Shown here: piece by piece, positions 16,609-23,558 of the stretch
How the letters are laid out: each line of letters begins with the position of its first letter
How positions within the stretch are numbered: the stretch's first letter is position 1
Assembly (NCBI GenBank): GCA_963848085.1
Contig: CAWKCE010000003.1
Coordinates: 992,001-1,056,000, forward strand
Source of the DNA: CAWKCE01 sp032127035
Lineage (GTDB): Bacteria; Actinomycetota; Actinomycetes; JAHEKZ01
Direction of reading: 5' to 3'
DNA: 64,000 nt
The notes under the pieces: generated by a model
Databases searched by the model: none
Told to the model about the DNA's origin: nothing
The model's input: only the letters and a program-made list of their open reading frames with translations
Made by a program: the position numbers and the translations under genes

Positions 16609-17250
16609 GTGACCCGGGGCGCTGAGCGTGGTGGAGTACCGGGGTACCGAACGGACCGCATGGAGGCATTCAGCGACGGCGTGTTCGCCATCGCGATCAC
16701 CCTGCTCATTCTTGAGATTGCGGTGCCGGCCGGGTCAGAGGACGACCTGCTCAAGGCACTCACCGAGGAGTGGCCCGCCTACCTCGCCTATCTGGTCAGT
16801 TTCGCCACGATCGGCGCGGTGTGGCTCGCTCACACGGTCATCACCGAGTACCTCGACCACGCCACATCGCTGCTCATGAGGTTGAATCTGCTTCTGCTGC
16901 TGGTGGTCGCGTTCTTGCCCTTCCCGACGAAGATGTTGGGCGAGTTCATGGGCGAGGAGGGTGCCGAACGCGTCGCGGCGACGGTGTTCGGCATCAATCT
17001 GCTTCTGTGCATGGCCCTCGTCTCGGTCTTGTGGCGCTACGCCGTGAAGGAAGACCTGGTGACGCCTGACTTGGCAGACGAGGATGTGCAGACGCTCACC
17101 AAGCGGCTCACACCGACCCTGGCCGTCTACGTGCTGCTGATCGCTCTCGGACTCTTCGTTCCCTTTGCGGCCGTTGCCGGGTATCTGTTGCTGGCCTTGT
17201 TCGTCATCATTCCGTTCGGCGCAATGCGGCGGTCATCGCACACGGCGTGA
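16609..17250 (+). CDS. TMEM175/DUF1211-family membrane protein (putative potassium channel)
   Basis: A 213-residue integral membrane protein. The family signature RMEAFSDGVFAIAITLLILE opens the first transmembrane helix and is the pore-lining FSDG motif of bacterial TMEM175 channels, which conduct potassium as tetramers. About six hydrophobic segments are visible. The gene sits alone between a broken tRNA-Val 3' end and the tRNA cluster. By eye its codon use is less GC-biased than that of its neighbours, which fits acquisition. Confidence 0.85.
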   Translation: MTRGAERGGVPGYRTDRMEAFSDGVFAIAITLLILEIAVPAGSEDDLLKALTEEWPAYLAYLVSFATIGAVWLAHTVITEYLDHATSLLMRLNLLLLLVVAFLPFPTKMLGEFMGEEGAERVAATVFGINLLLCMALVSVLWRYAVKEDLVTPDLADEDVQTLTKRLTPTLAVYVLLIALGLFVPFAAVAGYLLLALFVIIPFGAMRRSSHTA

Positions 17251-17337
17251 CGCGGCTATTCGCACCGAGGCGCCGGTGGGTGCAGCATCGTGGCCGAAGA
17301 GTCGATGTGGGACATCCGTCCTACTAGCGTGATTGGC

Positions 17338-17385
17338 AGACCGAACCCCCCTTCCGTGGCGAGACGGAAAGGGGGTTCGGGGTCT
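17338..17385. terminator. Strong hairpin downstream of the tRNA cluster
   Basis: Long inverted repeat: arms of about 18-20 nt (GACCGAACCCCC... and ...GGGGGTTCGGGGTC) around a short GGCGAGA-type loop, with one bulge. It lies about 80 nt beyond the 3' end of tRNA-Val on the minus strand and just after the TMEM175 gene on the plus strand. No T-tract follows, as is common in actinobacteria. It probably ends transcription from both sides. Confidence 0.7.
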
Positions 17386-17461
17386 GGGCGATCATTGGCC
17401 AAGTCACCAGCACAACCGTTTCGGTTGACGCTCGATAACGCTCTGACCTGTGTAAACGTGG

Positions 17462-17536
17462 TGGGCGATACAGGACTTGAACCTGTGACCTCTTCCGTGT
17501 CAGGGAAGCGCGCTAGCCAGACTGCGCCAATCGCCC
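17462..17536 (-). tRNA. tRNA-Val (anticodon GAC)
   Basis: A 75-nt cloverleaf on the minus strand with acceptor GGGCGAT/ATCGCCC, anticodon stem CTTCC/GGAAG around CTGACAC, and T-arm ACAGG-TTCAAGT-CCTGT. CCA is not encoded. It is the last of three tRNAs transcribed in the order Gly-Cys-Val. Confidence 0.95.
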
Positions 17537-17548
17537 GTGCGTTGTTCG

Positions 17549-17619
17549 AGGTGGAGACGGGATTTGAACCCGTGTAAACGGCTTTGCAGGCCGCTGCCTC
17601 GCCTCTCGGCCACTCCACC
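17549..17619 (-). tRNA. tRNA-Cys (anticodon GCA)
   Basis: A 71-nt cloverleaf on the minus strand with acceptor GGTGGAG/CTCCACC, the U73 discriminator characteristic of tRNA-Cys, and anticodon loop CTGCAAA. Middle member of the tRNA cluster; CCA is not encoded. Confidence 0.95.
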
Positions 17620-17648
17620 GGAGCTGGTCTCATGGTGAGACCGGTCCG

Positions 17649-17721
17649 AGCGGACGACGGGATTCGAACCCGCGACCCTCACCTTGGCAAGGTGATGCGC
17701 TACCAACTGCGCTACGTCCGC
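17649..17721 (-). tRNA. tRNA-Gly (anticodon GCC)
   Basis: A 73-nt cloverleaf on the minus strand with acceptor GCGGACG/CGTCCGC and anticodon loop TTGCCAA between TCACC and GGTGA. First of the three clustered tRNAs; CCA is not encoded. Confidence 0.95.
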
Positions 17722-17840
17722 GTGCCCCGACCGGCGGTCGCGGGCGAGGCTTCACCCTAGCCGATCGGCGAGGGGGCCTCCACAGCACACCGACGTGCGC
17801 TCCGGCGACGTGACCCGGCCATCCGTGCCACGATGCGCCG

Positions 17841-17888
17841 GTGATCACTGAACCTTGGCGACCCCGGGATCCGGCGGTCGAGAGGTAG
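17841..17888 (+). CDS. Possible 15-codon leader peptide of pabB
   Basis: A short frame reading MITEPWRPRDPAVER starts with GTG 6 nt after CACGAT, a possible -10, and stops with TAG 2 nt before the pabB GTG. It contains a GAGAGG stretch that may be the pabB ribosome site, so translation of the peptide would deliver ribosomes to pabB. It could equally be chance. The single Trp codon is not enough to claim attenuation. Confidence 0.3.
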   Translation: MITEPWRPRDPAVER

Positions 17889-17890
17889 CC

Positions 17891-18901
17891 GTGTCCTCAC
17901 CTCCCAGCCAGGCATACTTCGCCGGGCGACTGGCCACCGGGCTGGCTGACGTCACCTCCGATCTCACCGCCCTCGACTCGGCAGGCTGGTGGGCAGTGGT
18001 GGTGACCTTCGAGGGCGAGGCGACGTGCGCCCGGTTCGACGACGTCCGCAAGGTCGGACTTCCGGCAGGCTCGTGGCCCGGGGTGTCGCTGGACGCCTGG
18101 CGCAGCTCGATGAGCCGCTCGGAGTATCTCGCCGCGGTGTCGGCAGTCCGCGACCGGATAGCCACCGGCGAGGTCTACCAGGCAAACATCTGTCGCCTGC
18201 TCGAGGCGCCGCTGCCGGTCGGCTCCGAGCTCGCCGGACTGGCGCGACTGCTCGCCGCGGGCAATCCGGCCCCGTACCAGGGACTCGTCGACCTGCCGGG
18301 TCACGGGGTCGGCGTCGTCTCCGCGTCACCGGAGCGATTCCTGCGCCGCGACCTCAACTCCGTCTCCTCGAGCCCCATCAAGGGCACGGGACGAACCGTG
18401 AGCGACCTCACCCACAAGGACGAGGCGGAGAACGTGATGATCGTCGACCTGGTGCGCAACGACCTTGGTCGCGTGTGTGCCACCGGAAGTGTTTTCGTCA
18501 GCGACCTGCTAGCAGTCGAGGAGCACCCGGGCTTGGTCCACCTGGTCTCGACCGTGCGCGGCGAGCTCGTCGACGGCACCTCCTGGCCGGAGATCATGGC
18601 CGCGGCCTTTCCTCCCGGCTCGGTCAGCGGTGCACCGAAGTCGAGCGCACTTCGCGTCATCGCCGACTTGGAGCCGACCGCTCGCGGCGCCTACTGCGGT
18701 GCAGTCGGATGGGTGGACGCCGACCGGCGACATGCCGAGCTGGCGGTCGGCATCCGGACTTTCGAGCGGTCGGATGGGATGCTGCGATTTGGGACCGGAG
18801 CCGGGATCACCTGGGGCTCGGACCCGACGCGCGAGTGGGACGAGACCCAGCTGAAGGCGGACCGCCTGGTGCGGGTGGCTGCCGAGAGGAGCACGGCGTG
18901 A
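17891..18901 (+). CDS. pabB: Aminodeoxychorismate synthase component I (chorismate-binding)
   Basis: Converts chorismate to 4-amino-4-deoxychorismate for folate synthesis, using ammonia from a glutaminase partner. The 336-residue protein has chorismate-binding motifs GEVYQANICR, SSPIKGTGRT, VMIVDLVRNDLGRV and FPPGSVSGAPK. It is shorter than full-length PabB/TrpE because the N-terminal domain is reduced. The lyase gene pabC overlaps its end (GTGA), which supports PabB over anthranilate synthase. The GTG at 17891 has a GAGAGG site; a TTG at 17855 is a less likely start. No glutaminase gene is adjacent. Confidence 0.87.
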   Translation: MSSPPSQAYFAGRLATGLADVTSDLTALDSAGWWAVVVTFEGEATCARFDDVRKVGLPAGSWPGVSLDAWRSSMSRSEYLAAVSAVRDRIATGEVYQANICRLLEAPLPVGSELAGLARLLAAGNPAPYQGLVDLPGHGVGVVSASPERFLRRDLNSVSSSPIKGTGRTVSDLTHKDEAENVMIVDLVRNDLGRVCATGSVFVSDLLAVEEHPGLVHLVSTVRGELVDGTSWPEIMAAAFPPGSVSGAPKSSALRVIADLEPTARGAYCGAVGWVDADRRHAELAVGIRTFERSDGMLRFGTGAGITWGSDPTREWDETQLKADRLVRVAAERSTA

Positions 18902-19716
18902 AGGTCTGGGTGGACGGTCGCATCTCGGAGCCCGACGAGGCGCGTGTGTCGCCTTTCGACCACGGGTTCACGGTGGGGGACGGCGTCTTCGAGACGTGCA
19001 AGGTCGTCGCCGGTCAACCCTTCGCGCTCACCCGTCACCTGTCGAGGCTCGCCGTCTCGGCCGAGGGTCTCGGGCTACCGGCTCCCGATACGGACCGGGT
19101 TCGGGACGGGGTGGCCGAGCTGCTGGCTGCGGAGCCGGACGCGGGCCGCCTCCGGATCACCTACACGGGGGGGCCGGGACCCCTGGGCTCGGACCGTGGC
19201 GACGAGGGGAACACCTTGGTGTTGGCGGTGTCGCCGGGCGGGCAGTGGGAGGCGACGACCAAAGTGGTCGTCGTCCCGTGGGTCCGCAACGAGCGATCGG
19301 CGGTCGCGGGTCTGAAGACCACGGCGTACGCCGAGAACGTCGTCGCCCTCGAGTACGCGCACGCCCGCGGGGGTAGCGAGGCGATCTTCGGGAACTCCGT
19401 GGGAGCACTGTGCGAGGGCACCGGCAGCAACATCTTCTGCGTTCTCGACGGAGACCTCGTGACGCCGCCGCTGGCAAGTGGGTGTCTGGCCGGGATCACG
19501 CGCGCGCTGGTCATGCAGTGGTGTGGTGCTCGGGAGGCCGAGCTGCCGCTCGACGCCCTGCGGGAGGCGGAGGAAGTGTTCCTCACCTCGTCCACCCGGG
19601 ACGTCCAGCCGGTGCACGCGGTCGATGACGCCGGGGTCGCTGACGCCCCAGGACCGGTCACGAAACAGGCCATCGAGGTGTTCGGCAGCCGCTCGGCAGC
19701 TGAGATCGACCCCTAG
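18898..19716 (+). CDS. pabC: 4-amino-4-deoxychorismate lyase (class IV aminotransferase fold)
   Basis: A PLP enzyme that releases pyruvate from aminodeoxychorismate to give 4-aminobenzoate, the folate precursor. The 272-residue protein shows the class IV pattern: VSPFDHGFTVGDGVFET near the N-terminus, the PLP lysine in LKTTAYAENV, then CEGTGSNIF and EEVFLTSSTRDVQPV. The start overlaps the pabB stop by 4 nt, so the two are translationally coupled. A branched-chain aminotransferase-like or D-amino acid transaminase role is the alternative, made unlikely by context. Confidence 0.87.
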   Translation: MKVWVDGRISEPDEARVSPFDHGFTVGDGVFETCKVVAGQPFALTRHLSRLAVSAEGLGLPAPDTDRVRDGVAELLAAEPDAGRLRITYTGGPGPLGSDRGDEGNTLVLAVSPGGQWEATTKVVVVPWVRNERSAVAGLKTTAYAENVVALEYAHARGGSEAIFGNSVGALCEGTGSNIFCVLDGDLVTPPLASGCLAGITRALVMQWCGAREAELPLDALREAEEVFLTSSTRDVQPVHAVDDAGVADAPGPVTKQAIEVFGSRSAAEIDP

Positions 19717-19741
19717 CCGGGGCCGCTCCCCGCGGAGCTAG
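19713..19741. terminator. Convergent-gene hairpin containing both stop codons
   Basis: CTAGC-CGGGG-ccgct-CCCCG-cgga-GCTAG: a two-part stem in which the outer CTAGC/GCTAG arms contain the TAG of pabC and, on the other strand, the TAG of the thioredoxin-fold gene. It is likely a bidirectional terminator. Confidence 0.55.
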
Positions 19742-20328
19742 CCGTCGATGATGCGCGTCAGCTGGACGTGGATGTCGTCGGGCATGGTGTCCGCCGCGAA
19801 GCGCCGGCCCCCGGCGGTCACCGCCGGTGCGGCGCCCACCCCGGCGGCGGTTCCTGCGGCGAACTCCTCGTTGACCGCGCGATGGACTGCCGGGTGGTCG
19901 TGGAACTGCGCCACCCAGTCGCCGAGCCAGTCGCCTTCGTGGCCGGCCAGAGCCACGAGGTGGGACAGCTGGTACTCGCGCACCGAGGCCAGGTCGCGCT
20001 GGATCGCAGCGAGGTAGGACCACGGAAGGTCGTAGTCCATGAGCACGATCTCGTCGTCACCCTCGCGCTGGAACGCCCACGCACGCACCGCGACGATGCA
20101 GCGGGCGACGAGTCCGCTCACAGCATCGTTCGGGTTTGTCAGGAGACGCAGCCCGACGCAGTGGCGACCGAGGAAGCGCCACGGCTGGCCACCGTGAGTC
20201 TGTCCGTCCAGGTCGAGGAACGGCATGAGGACGTGGGTCGACGGGGATGCCGGGTCCAGCCACAGGTCAATGTCGCAGGTCCGGCGCACGGTGGCGAAAG
20301 CGTCGATTCCGGCCCGATGCTCGCTCAC
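19738..20328 (-). CDS. DsbA-like thioredoxin-fold protein without the CxxC pair
   Basis: A 196-residue protein resembling the DsbA-like mycothiol-dependent oxidoreductases of actinobacteria. The strand IDLWLDPASPSTH aligns in character with the FWFDPxCPWC active-site strand of that family, and the later GAAPAVTAGGRRF matches the cis-Pro loop. Both active-site cysteines are replaced (Ala-Ser-Pro-Ser), so a redox role is unlikely. The GTG at 20328 is preceded by CACACT at leaderless spacing. It converges with pabC. The assignment rests on pattern only. Confidence 0.6.
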   Translation of the reverse strand: MSEHRAGIDAFATVRRTCDIDLWLDPASPSTHVLMPFLDLDGQTHGGQPWRFLGRHCVGLRLLTNPNDAVSGLVARCIVAVRAWAFQREGDDEIVLMDYDLPWSYLAAIQRDLASVREYQLSHLVALAGHEGDWLGDWVAQFHDHPAVHRAVNEEFAAGTAAGVGAAPAVTAGGRRFAADTMPDDIHVQLTRIIDG

Positions 20329-20393
20329 GGAGCCAGTGTGCCCCCGTCCCCGGGGACTGGGGACGGAAAACTGCCGGAGCCGAAGCCGCGCGG

Positions 20394-21473
20394 TCAGCGG
20401 TGGGCGGCGAGAAGGTCGATCCCGAGGTCGCCCACGGTGGGCGCGCCGAGCAGCCCCATCGCCATCATCAGCTCGGCGCGCAGCAGGTCGACGACGTCGC
20501 ACACCCCGTCGGCCCCACCCACGGCCAGGCCCCAGATCGCAGGGCGCCCGATGAGGACCGCGTCGGCGCCGAGGCAGAGCGCCTTGGCGACGTCAGTACC
20601 CCGACGGATTCCGCCGTCGACGAGGACCGGCACCTGGCCGGCCACTGCCTCCGCGACGTCCGGCAGCGCGGTCGCCGTCGCCAGGACAGTGTCGAGGTTG
20701 CGGGCACCGTGGTTGGACACCACGATGCCCGCTGCACCGTGGTCCACCGCGCGGCGGGCATCATCTGGCCGAACGATGCCCTTGACCAGGACCGGGACCG
20801 GCGACACACCGATGAGCCAGCCCAGCGCCTGCCACGTGAGCGACGGATCGAGGTGCGGGTTGTAGACACGCTCGTGCGGCCGTGCTCTCGGGTCGGGAGG
20901 TGCCACCGGCAGCTCGGCGAGGTTCGGGGGATGCAGCGCGTCAACGGTGTGCCCACCCAGGCGCCGATCGGTGTCGCGCGCCCCAAGCAGAGGCGTGTCG
21001 GCCGTCACCACCAGGGCAGACGCACCCGCGCTCACCGCCCGCCCCACCAGGCGCTCGGTGAACGCGCGGTCCGGCTGGAGGTACAGCTGGAACCACCACG
21101 GTCCATCAGCGCTACGGCCGAGCTCCGCCACGGCAGTCGAGCCGAGAGTGCTCATCACCGGAAGTGCCTCGGCGGCCGCCGCGCCGGCAAGCGTGGCTGC
21201 CTCTGCGTCAGGGTGGTAGTTCGCCTGGGCAGCCGTTGGCGCCAGCAGGATGGGGTGCGAGAGCCGCTGCCCGAGCAGCGTGGTGGTGGTGTCGACCAGC
21301 GAGACGTCCACCAGCACCCGTGGCAGGAGGGCGAGTCGCTGCCAGGCGTCCTCGTTCCAGCGCAGGCTGTGTTCGTCGCCGGCGCCGCCAGCCACGTAGT
21401 TCCAGACCTGCGAGGGCAGAAGCTCCTGCGCCAGCGGGGCGTAGTCGTGCAGATTGACCGGGTCTCCGTCCAC
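20394..21473 (-). CDS. FMN-dependent alpha-hydroxy acid oxidase family protein
   Basis: A 359-residue TIM-barrel flavoprotein of the glycolate oxidase/lactate dehydrogenase family, which oxidises L-2-hydroxy acids. The N-terminal NYVAGGAGDEHSLRWN, PILLAPTAAQ, WFQLYLQPD and the FMN phosphate site VLVDGGIRRGTD are present. The active-site segment reads SNHGARNLD where the usual form is SNHGGRQLD: the catalytic His and Arg are kept, but the flanking positions differ. The GTG at 21473 is chosen for N-terminal fit. Substrate not determined. Confidence 0.88.
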   Translation of the reverse strand: MDGDPVNLHDYAPLAQELLPSQVWNYVAGGAGDEHSLRWNEDAWQRLALLPRVLVDVSLVDTTTTLLGQRLSHPILLAPTAAQANYHPDAEAATLAGAAAAEALPVMSTLGSTAVAELGRSADGPWWFQLYLQPDRAFTERLVGRAVSAGASALVVTADTPLLGARDTDRRLGGHTVDALHPPNLAELPVAPPDPRARPHERVYNPHLDPSLTWQALGWLIGVSPVPVLVKGIVRPDDARRAVDHGAAGIVVSNHGARNLDTVLATATALPDVAEAVAGQVPVLVDGGIRRGTDVAKALCLGADAVLIGRPAIWGLAVGGADGVCDVVDLLRAELMMAMGLLGAPTVGDLGIDLLAAHR

Positions 21474-21517
21474 GCCGCCAGTCTGGCCGATGCGGCGACG
21501 CCGCGTGCGCCCATGCC

Positions 21518-21523
21518 TAGGCT
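21518..21523 (+). promoter_or_regulatory. -10 element of leaderless PGPGW gene promoter
   Basis: TAGGCT, 6 nt before the ATG at 21530. Confidence 0.5.
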
Positions 21524-21529
21524 GTCGGG

Positions 21530-21991
21530 ATGGACGCGTCCGAACCACCAGGGCAGGACGAGCCTGCAGTTGACGCGGACAGCCCCGATAGTGACCCGCC
21601 CGGGCCCGACTGGCTCTTCCGGCTGCGGCAGCGCTGGGCGGGGGACAGTCGGCTGCGCCAGATGGTGTGGCGCGCGATCGCCACCGGGGTCGGCAGCGCG
21701 ATCGTCGTCGTCGGGATCATCCTCCTCCCGTTGCCCGGCCCCGGTTGGGCAATCATCTTCCTCGGGCTCGCGGTGCTTGCTACTGAGTACGTCTGGGCAC
21801 ACCGACTCCTGCTGTTCACCAAGAACAAGGCGCAAGGCGCGGCCAGCAGTGCGTTCTCCCGGGAGAACCGGAGGCGCACGTGGGCACTTATTCTCATCGG
21901 GTGCTTGCTTGCCGCAGCACTCGTTGCCTGGTACGTCGACCAGTACGGATGGTCCCTCGGAGGCGCCCGCGGCTGGGTCGGGCTGCGGTGA
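21530..21991 (+). CDS. TIGR02611-type PGPGW membrane protein
   Basis: A 153-residue protein with an acidic, disordered first 25 residues, an amphipathic basic region, a helical hairpin around the family hallmark LLPLPGPGWAIIFLGLAVLA, and a third hydrophobic helix near residues 117-135. Small PGPGW proteins are widespread in actinobacteria and have no established role. Its start follows a leaderless -10. It precedes a tRNA-Val on the same strand. Confidence 0.83.
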   Translation: MDASEPPGQDEPAVDADSPDSDPPGPDWLFRLRQRWAGDSRLRQMVWRAIATGVGSAIVVVGIILLPLPGPGWAIIFLGLAVLATEYVWAHRLLLFTKNKAQGAASSAFSRENRRRTWALILIGCLLAAALVAWYVDQYGWSLGGARGWVGLR

Positions 21992-22027
21992 AGCGCTGAG
22001 GTAGGCTGCCCGGGCCGCGAACGGCAC

Positions 22028-22104
22028 GGGCGGTTAGCTCAGTTGGTTAGAGCGCTTCGTTCACACCGAAGAGGTCGGCGGTTCGAGTCCGCCATCGCCC
22101 ACCA
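22028..22104 (+). tRNA. tRNA-Val (anticodon CAC), CCA encoded
   Basis: A 77-nt cloverleaf with acceptor GGGCGGT/ATCGCCC (one wobble), anticodon stem CTTCG/CGAAG around TTCACAC, T-loop TTCGAGT, and an encoded CCA. Unlike the Gly-Cys-Val cluster it stands alone. Confidence 0.95.
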
Positions 22105-22249
22105 CTGACCAGACCAGCCCATCGGTCGGCTCGTTGGCCGCGCGGCGGTCGTCGGCGACGCCACGACTCGGTAGCTGGTGGCACCGTCAGGCGGCAGGGG
22201 ATCCACTTGCCCCGTCGTAGGGTGGTGAAGGGCGAAACCGGAGGAGTCC

Positions 22250-23497
22250 ATGGTCACGATTACCGGTCGAGCCGTGACGGCGCTCGCCCTTCCCCTGTTG
22301 CTCGCATGCAGCAGCGTGGCTACCGATGCTGGCGCTTCGCCGACGAGGACACCGCAACCGAGGACCAGCACGTCCTCGTCCTCCGCCACTGCCGGGCCCG
22401 CCGCCGCCGACGTGAACAAGGTGAAGCTCACCTGGCGGCGCGTGGCGACGGGGTTGTCGGCGCCGACACAGGTCACTTCGGCGCGTGACGGCACCAGCCG
22501 GATGTTCGTGGTGCAGAAGAACACTGGCACGGTGCGGGTCTTCCACAACGGCCAGCTCCGCGCCAAGCCCTACCTCAACGTAGGGTCCCTCATCAGCACG
22601 GACAGCGAGCGGGGGCTCCTGTCGCTCGCATTCGCACCCGACTTCCGGTCCAACCCCCGGCTGTTCATCATGTACACCCGCGGCGACGGTGACGTCGTCC
22701 TGGCACGCATGCGTGCTCGGTCTGCCAAAGCGGGGCACGTGGTAGCCAGCTCACGCCGCACCCTGCTGGTGGTCGAGCACAGTCAGTACGGCAACCACAA
22801 CGGCGGCCAGCTGGTGTTCGGTCCCGACGGGCTGCTGTACATGGGGATCGGCGACGGCGGCGGAGGCGGCGACCCGCTTGGCAGTGGGCAGAGCCGGTCC
22901 ACGCTGAGGGGCAAGATTCTGCGGCTGAACGTGTCCTGCGGAAAGCCGTACTGCGTACCGCGCAGCAACCCGTTCGCCGGGAAGACCCCCGGTCTGGGTG
23001 AGATCTGGCTGTTGGGCCTGCGCAACCCCTGGAAGATGTCGTTCGACCCGGCGACCAAGGCGCTGTGGATCGGCGATGTGGGGCAGGACGGTTTCGAGGA
23101 GGTCAACCGGGTCGCGGCTACACCCTTGCACCGGAACCTTGGGTGGTCGTGCCGGGAGGGCCGCGTGGTCTACAACGCCTCCCGCTGTCGCAGTGGCGTC
23201 CAGTACGTCGAGCCGAAGACGGTCGTCTCGCACCCGGCCGGGGAGTCAATCACCGGCGGATACGTGTACCGAGGGTCCCGCTACTCCCGGCTCATGCGCG
23301 GCCTGTACGTATTCGGCGACTTCGTGAACCGGAAGGTCTGGGTCTACGCCGCCGGCCAGGGCAAGGCGCTGCAGGCTGCCCGGCTGGGCTCGTCGAGCTA
23401 CAACGGGCCGACGTCGTTTGGTGTCGACGGATCAGGCGAGATCTGGGCGGTCACCTACGACGGCACCCTGTGGCGGATGCGCGCGCAATCCCGGTGA
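22250..23497 (+). CDS. PQQ-dependent sugar dehydrogenase-like lipoprotein (GSDH family)
   Basis: A 415-residue exported protein of the soluble glucose/sorbosone dehydrogenase six-bladed propeller family. A short signal sequence ends in a lipobox (LLLACSS), followed by a Ser/Thr-rich linker to about residue 50. Family motifs are YGNHNGGQLVFGPDG, YMGIGDGGGGGDP, GKILRLN, LGLRNPWKMSFD, IGDVGQDGFEEVN and SITGGYVYRG. No PQQ biosynthesis genes lie nearby, so the cofactor is not proven. TAGGGT lies about 30 nt upstream, with a GGAGGAG ribosome site. Confidence 0.87.
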   Translation: MVTITGRAVTALALPLLLACSSVATDAGASPTRTPQPRTSTSSSSATAGPAAADVNKVKLTWRRVATGLSAPTQVTSARDGTSRMFVVQKNTGTVRVFHNGQLRAKPYLNVGSLISTDSERGLLSLAFAPDFRSNPRLFIMYTRGDGDVVLARMRARSAKAGHVVASSRRTLLVVEHSQYGNHNGGQLVFGPDGLLYMGIGDGGGGGDPLGSGQSRSTLRGKILRLNVSCGKPYCVPRSNPFAGKTPGLGEIWLLGLRNPWKMSFDPATKALWIGDVGQDGFEEVNRVAATPLHRNLGWSCREGRVVYNASRCRSGVQYVEPKTVVSHPAGESITGGYVYRGSRYSRLMRGLYVFGDFVNRKVWVYAAGQGKALQAARLGSSSYNGPTSFGVDGSGEIWAVTYDGTLWRMRAQSR

Positions 23498-23558
23498 CCG
23501 GGCTGGGGGCGGCTCGGTAGCATCGAGGGACCACCGCGTCCCTTCACCTGGAGCCACC

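Noticed and set aside
17290..17577. Open frame of 95 codons crossing the tRNA-Val and tRNA-Cys genes on the opposite strand
   Set aside because: The GDTGLEPVT-type peptide is a well-known artefact of reading tRNA genes antisense.
22039..22566. Minus-strand frame ending over tRNA-Val (CAC)
   Set aside because: MADSNRRPL-type sequence from antisense tRNA; the remainder is a shadow of the sugar-dehydrogenase gene.
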